Below are positions 55,508 to 63,953 of a DNA stretch of 64,000 nucleotides, piece by piece. The position numbers were made by a program, and so were the translations under genes. Positions within the stretch are counted from its first letter, which is position 1. Each line of letters begins with the position of its first letter. The notes below the pieces were generated by a model, which ran no database searches, was not told the origin of the DNA, and worked only from the letters and a program-made list of their open reading frames with translations. This stretch comes from Salinimicrobium profundisediminis (lineage in GTDB: Bacteria; Bacteroidota; Bacteroidia; Flavobacteriales; Flavobacteriaceae), in NCBI RefSeq assembly GCF_026241755.1, contig NZ_JAPJDA010000008.1, positions 92,500-156,499 on the forward strand, read 5' to 3'.

Positions 55508-56566
55508 ATGAAAACGTTTCTTCTTCCTTTTCTCGCATTTTTCCTGCTCTTTGGGTGCCAGGAAAAAAAAGCAGCATACACTGCCCCTGAAAAAGCCGAA
55601 ATGAAAATTTCATCCCAACAGCAGGATCATCAGGGTAAAAAGCTGATGGAAACTTATTGCTACGGCTGTCACAGCCCCAATGCTCCAATGAATGAAGGCA
55701 GGATAGCCCCGCCCATGGCAGCTGTAAAAGCTCATTACCTTTTGAACAAACCCAAACGAGAAGCTTTTGTGCAGCAGGTTGTGAGTTTTGTTGAGGAACC
55801 TGCTGCCGGAAAATCAATGATGCCCGGTGCAATCAGAAAGTTTGGATTAATGCCTTACCAGCAATTTCCTGATGGTGCCTTAGAAAAGATTGCGGAATAC
55901 CTGTACGAGTACCAGGTCGAAGAACCGGAATGGTTTGCCAAACATTGGAAAGAAGGTCCCGGAAATGGAAAATACCGCCAGCAGGGAAGACAAATGGGCA
56001 AAGGCATGAGACAGGGACAGGGTTCCGGTAAAATGGGTAAAGGAATTGGTCAGGGAAAAGGAATGGGGATGCAGCGACAAAATGGAGCTGACAAAGGCAT
56101 GGAGATCGCGCTGGAAACCAAAAAGCTACTGGGCCAAAACCTGATGGGAACCATTCAAAAGGAAGGTACAGTACATGCTTTAGATTTTTGTAATGTGGAG
56201 GCAATTCCGCTGACAGCTTCTATGGCAAAGAAATACAACGCTTCAGTACAGCGGATTTCAGATAAACCTCGAAACCCCACCAACGCGGCAAATGCTGAAG
56301 AAACCGCACTCATAGATCTTTTTTCGCACCAGATAAGTGCAGGTAAAGATCCGCAGCCGGTGCTAATGCCACAAAATGGCAAAACCCGCTTCTATTATCC
56401 CATAGTTACCAATACCATGTGCCTACAATGTCACGGGAAACCTGAAGATATTGAGCCGCAGGTAAAAGAGAAAATACTCAAACTATATCCGCAGGATAAG
56501 GCAGTGGGGTATTCAGAAAATGAGGTTCGGGGAATCTGGAAGATTGAGTTCAAAAACAGACGTTAA
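55508..56566 (+). CDS. Di-heme-type lipoprotein: cytochrome c domain plus DUF3365 (Tll0287-like) heme domain
   Basis: A 352-aa lipoprotein with signal ending LLFGC (Cys17). The N-terminal c-type heme motif is C51-Y-G-C54-H55, with a Met-rich ligand region (KSMMPGAI). Residues about 151-198 are a Gly/Met/Gln/Lys-rich linker. The C-terminal domain (about 200-352) is DUF3365-like, with C305-L-Q-C308-H309. Both hemes would be attached in the periplasm. Electron transfer with heme-based sensing is the likely role. The earlier ATG at 55463 would add 15 residues before the lipobox and is not chosen. Confidence 0.82.
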   Translation: MKTFLLPFLAFFLLFGCQEKKAAYTAPEKAEMKISSQQQDHQGKKLMETYCYGCHSPNAPMNEGRIAPPMAAVKAHYLLNKPKREAFVQQVVSFVEEPAAGKSMMPGAIRKFGLMPYQQFPDGALEKIAEYLYEYQVEEPEWFAKHWKEGPGNGKYRQQGRQMGKGMRQGQGSGKMGKGIGQGKGMGMQRQNGADKGMEIALETKKLLGQNLMGTIQKEGTVHALDFCNVEAIPLTASMAKKYNASVQRISDKPRNPTNAANAEETALIDLFSHQISAGKDPQPVLMPQNGKTRFYYPIVTNTMCLQCHGKPEDIEPQVKEKILKLYPQDKAVGYSENEVRGIWKIEFKNRR

Positions 56567-56578
56567 AAATTATAAGCC

Positions 56579-56746
56579 ATGAAAACACTAATCAATAAAG
56601 AATGGCATGAAACGCACAGGATGCCCCAAAATCCGACCTTGGATCAACGAATCGACTGGCATCTGGAACATTCGAAGAATTGCAGGTGCCGCAAGATACC
56701 CGGTAAACTTTCCGAAGAAATGAAGAAACGAGGGATTAAATTTTGA
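56579..56746 (+). CDS. Small His/Cys protein, 55 aa
   Basis: Reads MKTLINKEWHETHRMPQNPT, then LDQRIDWHLEHSKNCRCRKI and PGKLSEEMKKRGIKF. The pattern MPxNPTLxQRIxWHxEHxKxCxCR is one I recall from short conserved proteins of Bacteroidota. It begins 12 bp after the heme lipoprotein and ends at a strong palindrome, so it is the last gene of that transcript. Possible metal binding through H/C residues. Confidence 0.65.
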   Translation: MKTLINKEWHETHRMPQNPTLDQRIDWHLEHSKNCRCRKIPGKLSEEMKKRGIKF

Positions 56747-56781
56747 AATTCAGTTTCAGATTTTCTTTAAGCTCCAACAAA

Positions 56782-56820
56782 ATATTACCTCTCAAAAATG
56801 GCATTTTTGAGAGGTAATAT
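56782..56820. terminator. Bidirectional terminator, perfect 39-nt palindrome with AAAAATGGCATTTTT core
   Basis: ATATTACCTCTC and GAGAGGTAATAT flank the core, centred at 56801. It lies between two convergent genes. Confidence 0.78.
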
Positions 56821-56860
56821 GGCAGGTTATAAGCTTTCGTAAATACGGTTGTGACATATC

Positions 56861-57328
56861 TCAAAGCTCTTCTCCCGTCATGGGATTCCTTAAAACAGGA
56901 GTATCAGATGAAATCTTCCTGAAGTAGCCTTTTGCCACCACGGCATGCCCGAAGCCGCAACCGGAATTAAAATCTTCAGTTTCTTCATTCACTCTTACCC
57001 CTTCCCTATCAAATGCAAACGTGATCTTGCAGGATTCATCAAATTGCGGGGTTCGGTAAATGGCCACCTTATTTTCGACAATCAAAGTATCTATAAAAGA
57101 GCCCGAGTTATAACCTGGAGCACCTTTGTTGATCATAAAGGTCATTGCGATCTTGTTAGAATCTATCTGTTTTACCTGGATTTCTCCGAAGTACTCCCTT
57201 ATTTCTTCAGCCGACTCAGGATTATAGTTTCCGAGTTTATAAGTTCCGGTGGCATCAAATTTCTCAACTTCCGAAGTTTTACATTGAATCAAGGTAAAGA
57301 TCAGAACAAAATATACCAGTCTTTTCAA
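56861..57328 (-). CDS. Lipoprotein of unknown function, 155 aa
   Basis: Lipoprotein signal ending TLIQC (Cys16), then a compact beta-rich domain: TGTYKLGNYNPESAEEIREY, VKQIDSNKIAMTFMINKGAP, NKVAIYRTPQFDESCKITFA. Two cysteines toward the end (C100-range and C123-range) could form a disulfide. Resembles small heat-shock/META-like secreted folds only loosely. No partner gene. Confidence 0.65.
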   Translation of the reverse strand: MKRLVYFVLIFTLIQCKTSEVEKFDATGTYKLGNYNPESAEEIREYFGEIQVKQIDSNKIAMTFMINKGAPGYNSGSFIDTLIVENKVAIYRTPQFDESCKITFAFDREGVRVNEETEDFNSGCGFGHAVVAKGYFRKISSDTPVLRNPMTGEEL

Positions 57329-57502
57329 TTTTTCAGTTTTAGTAATTCAATAATATCCTCGCTAAAGATCCGAAAATGTAGCCTGTAATAAATCGACTCG
57401 TTTAGCGAAAACAACTCTGTGATGTTGTTGTGCATTTTTTTGCAGATACAATAGCGCTTTTCTGCATACATAAATGTAATTTTTTTGAAGTAACTATTTA
57501 TG

Positions 57503-57548
57503 TCGCTTGCGATATAATAAATAGCTGTATATTTACATCGTGCACGAT
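57503..57548 (+). promoter_or_regulatory. Two dyads TCGYNNRCGA before the DoxX-GPx-OhrR cluster
   Basis: TCGCTTGCGA (57503-57512) followed by TATAA, and ATCGTGCACGAT (57537-57548) followed by AC, lie 31-79 bp before the DoxX ATG. Both fit TCG-Y-NN-R-CGA-TA. A third copy lies before the marR gene. Probably operators of the OhrR-like repressor encoded in this cluster. Confidence 0.6.
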
Positions 57549-57578
57549 ACAAAAAATAAAGATTTAAAAATTTCTCTT

Positions 57579-58052
57579 ATGAACGGGATCATTCAAAACT
57601 TAAAATGGAGCTATGGCGTAAAAACCCACTGGTTTCGTGCGGTTTTCAGAATTTTATTAGGCCTCAGCTTAGCCTATGCAGGAATTGGCCACCTTACATT
57701 TTCGAGGCTCGAATTTGTAGCACAGGTACCAAACTGGGTGCCCCTGTCTGATGATCTTGTGGTTGTACTTTCTGGGCTTGTGGAAATTTCATTAGGCCTT
57801 GCCCTTGTGCTTCTGCCCAAATGGAAAGCCTTAATGGGATGGATGGTCGCTATCTTCTTTGTCCTCATCTTCCCGGGGAATATCGCCCAATACCTCAACG
57901 GGACAGATGCTTTTGGCCTGGATACAGACCATGCAAGGTTGATCAGGCTCTTCTTTCAACCGGTATTGATTCTGTGGGCATTGTGGTCAACGGGTGCTTA
58001 TAAGGCATTCGTGGAGCGGAATATTTCATCAAACAGCAATAATAATTCCTGA
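57579..58052 (+). CDS. DoxX-family membrane protein
   Basis: A 157-aa protein with four membrane segments: the first at AVFRILLGLSLAYAGIGHLT, then VVVLSGLVEISLGLALVLL, ALMGWMVAIFFVLIFPGNIA, and LFFQPVLILWALWSTGAY. Typical DoxX layout (RILLGxxxxxAGxxHL). DoxX-like proteins are often linked to redox stress and thiol oxidation. The ATG at 57579 is chosen; a GTG 39 bp upstream lies inside the operator palindrome. Runs before the glutathione peroxidase gene in the same direction. Confidence 0.83.
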   Translation: MNGIIQNLKWSYGVKTHWFRAVFRILLGLSLAYAGIGHLTFSRLEFVAQVPNWVPLSDDLVVVLSGLVEISLGLALVLLPKWKALMGWMVAIFFVLIFPGNIAQYLNGTDAFGLDTDHARLIRLFFQPVLILWALWSTGAYKAFVERNISSNSNNNS

Positions 58053-58127
58053 TCAGCTCTTTAGAGTATTTACTTCGGAATAAAAGAAGTTGAGAATCAT
58101 ATTAACAAATCAAATAATTATTCAGAA

Positions 58128-58742
58128 ATGAAAAATAGATCAACAACAGTAAAAAGTCAAAGCCTGAAGCAAAAAGTTTTACGTTTCATGTACCCATTAA
58201 TCAGGAAACTTGGCAAAAAAGGTGAAAATGGCACTGTCTTAACCAATGAACAAAAAAGCCAGCCGCTCACTTCTTTGCACAATCTGAAAGTTGACCTTAA
58301 TACCGGAAAAACGCTGGAGCTGCAGGAATTTAAAGGAAAGAAATTGATTTTGGTGAACACTGCTTCCAACTGCGGATACACTGGCCAGTACTCCGAACTT
58401 CAATCTTTACAGGAGCGTTACGGCAATTCTCTTCAGGTCATCGCCTTTCCTGCCAATGATTTTGCCGAACAGGAAAAAAGTGACGACAATGAAATAGCCG
58501 AATTTTGTCAGATGAATTATGGGGTAACTTTTCCGGTAGCCAAAAAAAGCGTGGTGGTCAAAAATGAGGAACAGCAGGAACTTTTCAAGTGGCTGACAAG
58601 TAAAGACCTCAACGGCTGGAACCAACATGCGCCCGACTGGAACTTCAGTAAATATATAGTGGATGAAAATGGCCTTTTGACGCACTATTTCGGTCCTTCT
58701 ATCTCTCCATTGGAAGAACAATTTTTAAGAGCTTTGGAATAA
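58128..58742 (+). CDS. Glutathione peroxidase-family thiol peroxidase
   Basis: A 204-aa protein with a basic 45-residue N-terminal extension, then the GPx domain: LVNTASNCGYTGQYSELQSL with the peroxidatic Cys82, FPANDFAEQEKSDDNEIAEF, and WNFSKYIVDENG with the catalytic Trp-Asn. It reduces hydroperoxides, likely with thioredoxin in these bacteria. The extension may be a membrane/targeting segment (RFMYPLIRKLGKKG). Lies between DoxX and the OhrR-type regulator. Confidence 0.92.
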   Translation: MKNRSTTVKSQSLKQKVLRFMYPLIRKLGKKGENGTVLTNEQKSQPLTSLHNLKVDLNTGKTLELQEFKGKKLILVNTASNCGYTGQYSELQSLQERYGNSLQVIAFPANDFAEQEKSDDNEIAEFCQMNYGVTFPVAKKSVVVKNEEQQELFKWLTSKDLNGWNQHAPDWNFSKYIVDENGLLTHYFGPSISPLEEQFLRALE

Positions 58743-58778
58743 TTCTAGTGATACTTCGTTTTCAGAAGAGAAGTTTTT

Positions 58779-58793
58779 TATCGCAGGCGATTA
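58779..58793 (+). promoter_or_regulatory. Dyad ATCGC-AG-GCGAT before the OhrR-like gene
   Basis: A perfect 5-bp dyad, TCGCAGGCGA in the core, 50 bp before the start codon, matching the two dyads upstream of doxX. Suggests autoregulation. Confidence 0.55.
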
Positions 58794-58841
58794 TTTCATT
58801 TATTTGTAGCACCCTGAATAATTCCTGCAATACATTGTACT

Positions 58842-59282
58842 ATGGAATACGAACAACTCAAATTAGAAAATCAATTATGTTTCCCTGTTTATGCAGCATC
58901 GCGGTTAATTACGAGGGAATATCAGCCATTTCTAGACCGGCTGGAGATCACTTATCCACAGTATCTGGTACTCATGGTTTTATGGGAGACCAATGGCCTT
59001 ACCGTAAACGATATTGCCAGGAAGTTACTTCTCAACACAAACACCATCACTCCCCTGCTTAAACGCATGGAACAACAGGCACTAATTACCCGGGAACGCT
59101 CTAAGAAAGATGAACGCAAGGTCCTGGTGAAACTAACTTCAAAAGGAAGAGACCTGCAGGAACAGGCTGCTCAAATCCCTGAAGCATTAGAAAAACGCCT
59201 GTTAGATAGTCAGCTCGAAATCGATGATCTTGTTAAGCTGAAGGAAAGACTTAATGATGTCATCGAATTTTTATCTAAGTAA
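58842..59282 (+). CDS. ohrR: MarR-family regulator, OhrR type
   Basis: A 146-aa winged-helix protein. The N-terminal ENQLCFPVYAASRLITREYQ carries the redox-sensing Cys13 at the position of OhrR. The DNA-binding part is LTVNDIARKLLLNTNTITPL and LLKRMEQQALITRERSKKDE, with a C-terminal dimer helix. OhrR proteins repress peroxide-defence genes until an organic hydroperoxide oxidises the cysteine. Peroxidase and DoxX genes lie immediately upstream, and shared dyads precede both transcription units. Confidence 0.87.
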   Translation: MEYEQLKLENQLCFPVYAASRLITREYQPFLDRLEITYPQYLVLMVLWETNGLTVNDIARKLLLNTNTITPLLKRMEQQALITRERSKKDERKVLVKLTSKGRDLQEQAAQIPEALEKRLLDSQLEIDDLVKLKERLNDVIEFLSK

Positions 59283-59479
59283 AAAGATCAGCACCCTATT
59301 CTCATTTTTGTAACTTTGACCATGGCTCCGGCTTTTTTGTCCGTATTTTTCGGCAGGAAAAGCAACGGAGCCATTGAAGCTTCACGCTATTCAGCTAACC
59401 AACGTTAAACAAAAAAAGGACCTGCAAATTAAGTTTCCATTACCCGCTTTCCATGAACAGGTCCAGAAACAGTATCCAA

Positions 59480-61843
59480 ATGAGAAAAAACATTTTTAGC
59501 CCCAAACTTTTTATGGGTGTTGTTCTGGTAGTTTCTGCCGTATTTCTGCACTCCTGTAAAAAATCTGCCGCAAGGGAAACTGAAAATAATCAGCACCTCG
59601 AATTAAAAGACCTGGCACAGTATGTAGACCCCATGATAGGTACGGCAAAAATGGGCCACACTTATCCCGGCGCTACAGTTCCCTTTGGGAGCGTACAGCT
59701 AAGCCCCGATACCGATACCATTCCCTATGCCGTCAATGGACAGTACAATCCTGATGTTTATAAGTATTGCGCCGGCTATCAATACGACGATGAGACCATC
59801 GTCGGCTTTAGCCACACTCATTTTAGCGGCACCGGCCATTCAGATCTCGGGGACTTTTTGATCATGCCCACTACCGGAGATCTAAAGCTGAATCCCGGAA
59901 CAGCATCTGATCCCGATAGCGGATACCGCTCGAGATTTTCTCACGACAATGAAACTGCCCAACCAGGTTATTACAGCGTCTTGCTTGAAGATTACAACAT
60001 CAAAGCCGAAATGACAGCTACCAGCAGGGTGGGAATGCACCAGTACACCTTTCCGGAAGCTGGCAAATCGCACATCATCTTAGACCTTGTTTCAGGCATT
60101 TACAATTATGACGATAAAAATGTGTGGACCTTTGTGAGGGTTGAAAATGACACTTTGGTGACCGGTTTCCGGCAAACCAATGGCTGGGCCCGCACCAGGA
60201 AAGTGTATTTCGCGCTCTCCTTCAGTCAGCCGATTGAGAACTACGGAAGGGAACGTTATGATAAGCAGCCTTACAACGGATTTTGGAGGAAGTTTGACCA
60301 GGATGAAAACTTTCCGGAGATAGCGGGGGAAAAAATCAGGATGTATTTTGATTTCGACATGAAAGAAAATGAAAAGCTGAATATCAAATTGGCGATCTCA
60401 CCGGTTAGTGCTGAAGGAGCCTTGCAGAATATGAAAGAGGAAATCCCGCACTGGAATTTTGAACAGGTAAAAACTGAAGCCCGGGAAACCTGGAACAAAG
60501 AGCTTAACAAAGTCATTGTAGAGACTGAAAAACCTGAAGATATGGTCAATTTCTATACGGCTATGTACCACGCTTTTTTAGGACCCACAGAATATATGGA
60601 TACCGATGGAAAATACCGCGGAATTGATATGGGAATCCACCAGGCCGACGGCTTTACCAACTACACCAGTTTTTCACTTTGGGACACCTACAGGGCTTTA
60701 CACCCGCTTTTCAACGTGCTCCAGCCAGAAAGAAATGCCGATATGGTAGAAGCCATGATGGCACATTATGACCAGAGCGTACATTCCATGCTGCCGGTGT
60801 GGTCGCATTACGCCAATGAGAACTGGTGCATGATAGGCTACCACAGTGTTTCGGTCATTGCAGATGCCATAGTAAAGGGCAATGCCGACTTTGACCAGGA
60901 ACGGGCGCTTGATGCCATGGTGCAAACAGCTAAAACAAGTTATTACGACGGCCTGCAGTATTATATGGACATGGGTTATGTGCCCGAGGATAAAAATGGT
61001 GCATCGGTATCAAAGACCCTGGAGTATGCCTATGACGACTGGGCCATTGCACAGGCTGCAAAAAAGTTGGGTAAAAATGACATTTTTGAAGAGTTTATGA
61101 AGAGGTCAGAAAACTACAAGAACGTCTTTGATCCAAAATCGGGTTTTATGAGACCTAAACTGAGTGACGGCAGCTTTAAAAAAGAGTTTGATGCATTAGA
61201 CACTCATGGGCAGGGCTTTATTGAAGGTAATGCCTGGAACTACAGCTTGTACGTGCCCCACGCCCCTGCTGAAATGATTGAAATGATGGGAGGCAAAGAA
61301 AGATTTTCTCAGCACCTCGATTCCCTGTTCAGCATGGATCTTCCGGATAAATATTTTGCCAATACAGAAGATATTTCGAGAGAAGGAATTATAGGAAATT
61401 ATGTGCACGGCAACGAACCCTCTCACCATGTGGCCTACCTGTACAATTGGACCGACACGCCCTGGAAATCCCAGGATAAAATAAGGATGGTTTTAAAAGA
61501 TCAATATCAAACCGGGGCCGATGGTTTGGGTGGGAATGATGATTTTGGCCAAATGAGCGCGTGGTATATCTTCAGTTCTTTAGGATTTTATCCTGTAGCA
61601 CCCGGCAGCGAAGAATATGCCCTTGGCAGCCCGGCCATTAACCAGGCTACTATCAATCTCGAAAACGGAAAGACCTTCAGGGTAATTGCCGAAAATCAAA
61701 GTGAAGAAAATGTATTCGTAGAGAAGGTTGAACTTAACGGAAAGAAACTTGAAAGTCCTTTTATCAACCACCATGATGTAATGAAGGGGGGAGAATTAAA
61801 ATTCTATATGGCAAGTACTCCAAACCAGGAGCTGTATAATTAG
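59480..61843 (+). CDS. GH92-family glycoside hydrolase (alpha-1,2-mannosidase type) lipoprotein
   Basis: A protein of about 787 aa with lipoprotein signal ending FLHSC, then the GH92 N-domain (YVDPMIGTAKMGHTYPGATV, VGFSHTHFSGTGHSDLGDFL) and the (alpha/alpha)6 catalytic domain (SLWDTYRALHPLFNVLQPER, HGNEPSHHVAYLYNW, GLGGNDDFGQMSAWYIFSSL, GFYPVAPGS). These are calcium-dependent inverting mannosidases acting on alpha-mannosides such as N-glycans or yeast mannan. An ATG at 59453 would add nine residues. A palindrome-family copy, AAAAATGACATTTTT, lies in the coding sequence at 61073-61087. It is not in a SusCD locus. Confidence 0.93.
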   Translation: MRKNIFSPKLFMGVVLVVSAVFLHSCKKSAARETENNQHLELKDLAQYVDPMIGTAKMGHTYPGATVPFGSVQLSPDTDTIPYAVNGQYNPDVYKYCAGYQYDDETIVGFSHTHFSGTGHSDLGDFLIMPTTGDLKLNPGTASDPDSGYRSRFSHDNETAQPGYYSVLLEDYNIKAEMTATSRVGMHQYTFPEAGKSHIILDLVSGIYNYDDKNVWTFVRVENDTLVTGFRQTNGWARTRKVYFALSFSQPIENYGRERYDKQPYNGFWRKFDQDENFPEIAGEKIRMYFDFDMKENEKLNIKLAISPVSAEGALQNMKEEIPHWNFEQVKTEARETWNKELNKVIVETEKPEDMVNFYTAMYHAFLGPTEYMDTDGKYRGIDMGIHQADGFTNYTSFSLWDTYRALHPLFNVLQPERNADMVEAMMAHYDQSVHSMLPVWSHYANENWCMIGYHSVSVIADAIVKGNADFDQERALDAMVQTAKTSYYDGLQYYMDMGYVPEDKNGASVSKTLEYAYDDWAIAQAAKKLGKNDIFEEFMKRSENYKNVFDPKSGFMRPKLSDGSFKKEFDALDTHGQGFIEGNAWNYSLYVPHAPAEMIEMMGGKERFSQHLDSLFSMDLPDKYFANTEDISREGIIGNYVHGNEPSHHVAYLYNWTDTPWKSQDKIRMVLKDQYQTGADGLGGNDDFGQMSAWYIFSSLGFYPVAPGSEEYALGSPAINQATINLENGKTFRVIAENQSEENVFVEKVELNGKKLESPFINHHDVMKGGELKFYMASTPNQELYN

Positions 61844-62081
61844 AATTCCGGCTATTCTTTTGTTGCTCTGTGCAGTAGAAATATGAGTGAATAAAACTAG
61901 TCTTACCTAATCGGTTTCGCATAGAATTGAATACTTTTCAAAAAAAAGCAGATTTTTTCGCTTTCGTTAGAGAAAGTTCTTACACATTATGTTAAACACA
62001 GGTTAAACCGTATAAAAACATATTTTTCTATAGAAAGAAATGACTTATTTTGATATTAATATTCGCCTGTAAAGGCACTAC

Positions 62082-62125
62082 AAGTGAGAAGTGTACCCCC
62101 TACAATACTCTTCTCACTTTTTTAT
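62082..62125 (+). terminator. Intrinsic terminator in the GH92-CBS spacer
   Basis: AAGTGAGAAG and CTTCTCACTT pair around 18 nt, followed by TTTTATTTT. It lies 240 bp after the GH92 stop, so it may also end a short untranslated transcript. The rest of 61844-62130 has no gene. Confidence 0.7.
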
Positions 62126-62130
62126 TTTCT

Positions 62131-62559
62131 TTATTCTTTGCTTTTATTTTCAAGGAAGAACCTAATCACATCTGTAGTCGTAACAATTCCGGTTAGACAA
62201 TCATCATCTACCACAGGTAAGGCGTGAAACTCGTGCTCCAAAAATAATTTGGCTACATCTGTGACTGTGTGGCTGGAAGTGATATATTCTACCTTCTGTG
62301 TCATCACCTGCTCTACCGTGAACATTTCATACACAGTGGTTTCAACATCATCCCCACCGCCATCGGTCGCATCTGCAAAAGAGATCCTAAGCAGGTCGTT
62401 GAGGCTTATCATGCCTACAATATGCTCATTTTCTACTACCGGAAGATGCCTTATGTGGTTCTTCTTCATAAGAGATTCGGCTGTCGAAAGACTGTCAGAC
62501 AGCGAGAGACGCAAAATGTTTTTGGTCATTATCTGGGAAACGGAAATATCATTTTTCAT
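62131..62559 (-). CDS. CBS-domain pair protein
   Basis: A 142-aa protein made of two CBS domains: first VSQIMTKNILRLSLSDSLST...HLPVVENEHIVGMISLNDLL, second VEQVMTQKVEYITSSHTVTD...HALPVVDDDCLTGIVTTTDV. CBS pairs bind adenine nucleotides and act as energy sensors. There is no attached catalytic domain. Similar single-module proteins control partner enzymes or channels in trans. The partner is not evident. Confidence 0.9.
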   Translation of the reverse strand: MKNDISVSQIMTKNILRLSLSDSLSTAESLMKKNHIRHLPVVENEHIVGMISLNDLLRISFADATDGGGDDVETTVYEMFTVEQVMTQKVEYITSSHTVTDVAKLFLEHEFHALPVVDDDCLTGIVTTTDVIRFFLENKSKE

Positions 62560-62727
62560 CGGAGTTCTTTTTATCAGGAGCTATCTAAAAATACAACAAT
62601 TCTGCCTCATTTTAAATTCAGAATAAGGAAATATTCTTCAGAAAATGCGCCGGAAATAACTTCAAAATGTAAGAATTCTTTTAAATCTCTTATATTGCCG
62701 TCTTTATTTTAATCCCTAACATTTAAC

Positions 62728-63756
62728 ATGAAAAAAGTTTTATTGTTTTCTCTTGCCGTAAGCCTCATTGGCTGTAAAGCGCAGCAACCACGAGACATCT
62801 CGGAAGCCAACCCAATGGAGTATGCCAGCACCATCACTTCCAAAGAATTAAAAGATCACCTGTACACCTTTGCAAGTGACGAATTTGAAGGACGAGAAAC
62901 AGGAGAGCCCGGCCAGAAAATGGCGGCAGATTATCTTAAAAAAGAATATCAAAGTCTCAACATTGCCTCGCCTTTAGGTGGTGATGATTATTTCCAGGAA
63001 GTTCCCGGCAGCTATTTTACACGCGGAAATGTAAAAGATACCGAAAATGTTTTGGCATATATCAAAGGAAGCAGTAAACCTGAAGAGGTGCTTGTAATAT
63101 CTTCTCACTACGACCATGTGGGAATTGATGACGAAGGAAGGATCTATAATGGTGCCGATGACGACGGCTCGGGCACAGTTGCAGTACTTGAAATTGCCGA
63201 GGCTTTCAAAAAGGCACAGGAAGATGGCTTTGGCCCTGCACGTTCTATTCTTTTCCTTAATGTTACCGGAGAAGAAAAAGGGCTTGTGGGATCAAAATTT
63301 TATTCCGAAAATCCTGTATTTCCCCTCGCTAACACCGTAGCTAACCTCAATATTGATATGATAGGCCGCATTGGAAAAGATATGGAAAGTGCGGGAGATT
63401 ATGTCTATCTTATAGGAAGTGACAAATTAAGTACCGAACTCCATGAGCTAAGTGAGGCAGTCAATGAAAAGTACCTGAACCTCAACCTGGATTATACTTT
63501 CAACGATGAAAACGATCCAAACAGGTTCTATTACAGAAGCGACCACTACAATTTTGCAAAACATGATATTCCAATCATATTTTACTTTAATGGAGTGCAT
63601 GAAGATTATCACCGTCACACAGACACACCAGATAAGATAGAATACGATTTACTTGAAAAGAGAGCTAAGCTGGTATTCCTTACCGCCTGGGAAATAGCAA
63701 ACCGCGACACCCGCCCTTACGTTGATAAACCTACCCTGACTGAAGCAGGAGAGTAG
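62728..63756 (+). CDS. M28-family zinc aminopeptidase-like lipoprotein
   Basis: A 342-aa lipoprotein with signal ending SLIGC (Cys16). Zinc site residues of M28 peptidases: SSHYDHVG, NGADDDGSGTVAVLEIA, NVTGEEKGLVGSKFY, NIDMIGR and YHRHTDTPDKI. It is likely a periplasmic or surface exopeptidase that trims peptides. It starts divergently from the CBS gene with an AT-rich shared promoter region (TATATTG near the expected -7 position). Its terminator follows immediately. Confidence 0.93.
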   Translation: MKKVLLFSLAVSLIGCKAQQPRDISEANPMEYASTITSKELKDHLYTFASDEFEGRETGEPGQKMAADYLKKEYQSLNIASPLGGDDYFQEVPGSYFTRGNVKDTENVLAYIKGSSKPEEVLVISSHYDHVGIDDEGRIYNGADDDGSGTVAVLEIAEAFKKAQEDGFGPARSILFLNVTGEEKGLVGSKFYSENPVFPLANTVANLNIDMIGRIGKDMESAGDYVYLIGSDKLSTELHELSEAVNEKYLNLNLDYTFNDENDPNRFYYRSDHYNFAKHDIPIIFYFNGVHEDYHRHTDTPDKIEYDLLEKRAKLVFLTAWEIANRDTRPYVDKPTLTEAGE

Positions 63757-63782
63757 TTTACGGGAAATATCTTTATTACCCA

Positions 63783-63820
63783 ATCCTCACAGGTTTTTAT
63801 AACCTGTGAGGATTTTTTTA
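63783..63820 (+). terminator. Intrinsic terminator of the M28 peptidase gene
   Basis: ATCCTCACAGGTT and AACCTGTGAGGAT pair around TTTAT and are followed by TTTTTTT. Confidence 0.92.
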
Positions 63821-63831
63821 TTCTGTCTCCT

Positions 63832-63875
63832 CCCCACCCCCGACCTGCGGTCACCCCTCCAAACAAGGGGGTGGG
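63832..63875. repeat. GC-rich hairpin repeat resembling the DUF559 insert borders
   Basis: CCCACCCCC (63833-63841) and GGGGGTGGG (63867-63875) form a perfect 9-bp stem, with a smaller GACC-TGC-GGTC hairpin inside. Base content and layout resemble the borders of the metH insertion. No gene. Confidence 0.55.
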
Positions 63876-63933
63876 TCAATGGTAACTTTTGGATTTTAAT
63901 ACCCTGAGTAAAAAGCAGAGAATAGTAAATAAT

Positions 63934-63953
63934 CCTCGGGGCAAGCCCCGAGG
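63934..63953. repeat. Perfect GC-rich palindrome
   Basis: CCTCGGGGC-AA-GCCCCGAGG, 20 bp, in the spacer at the right edge of the window. It is far more GC-rich than its surroundings. Function unknown. Confidence 0.55.

Noticed and set aside
1768..56820. Explaining the AAAAATGNCATTTTT palindrome purely as terminators
   Set aside because: At least three copies lie deep in coding sequence in different reading frames, where a terminator would be harmful, so termination alone does not explain it.
62082..62125. A small RNA gene in the GH92-CBS spacer
   Set aside because: There is a good terminator but no convincing promoter or conserved structure upstream, so only the terminator is reported.
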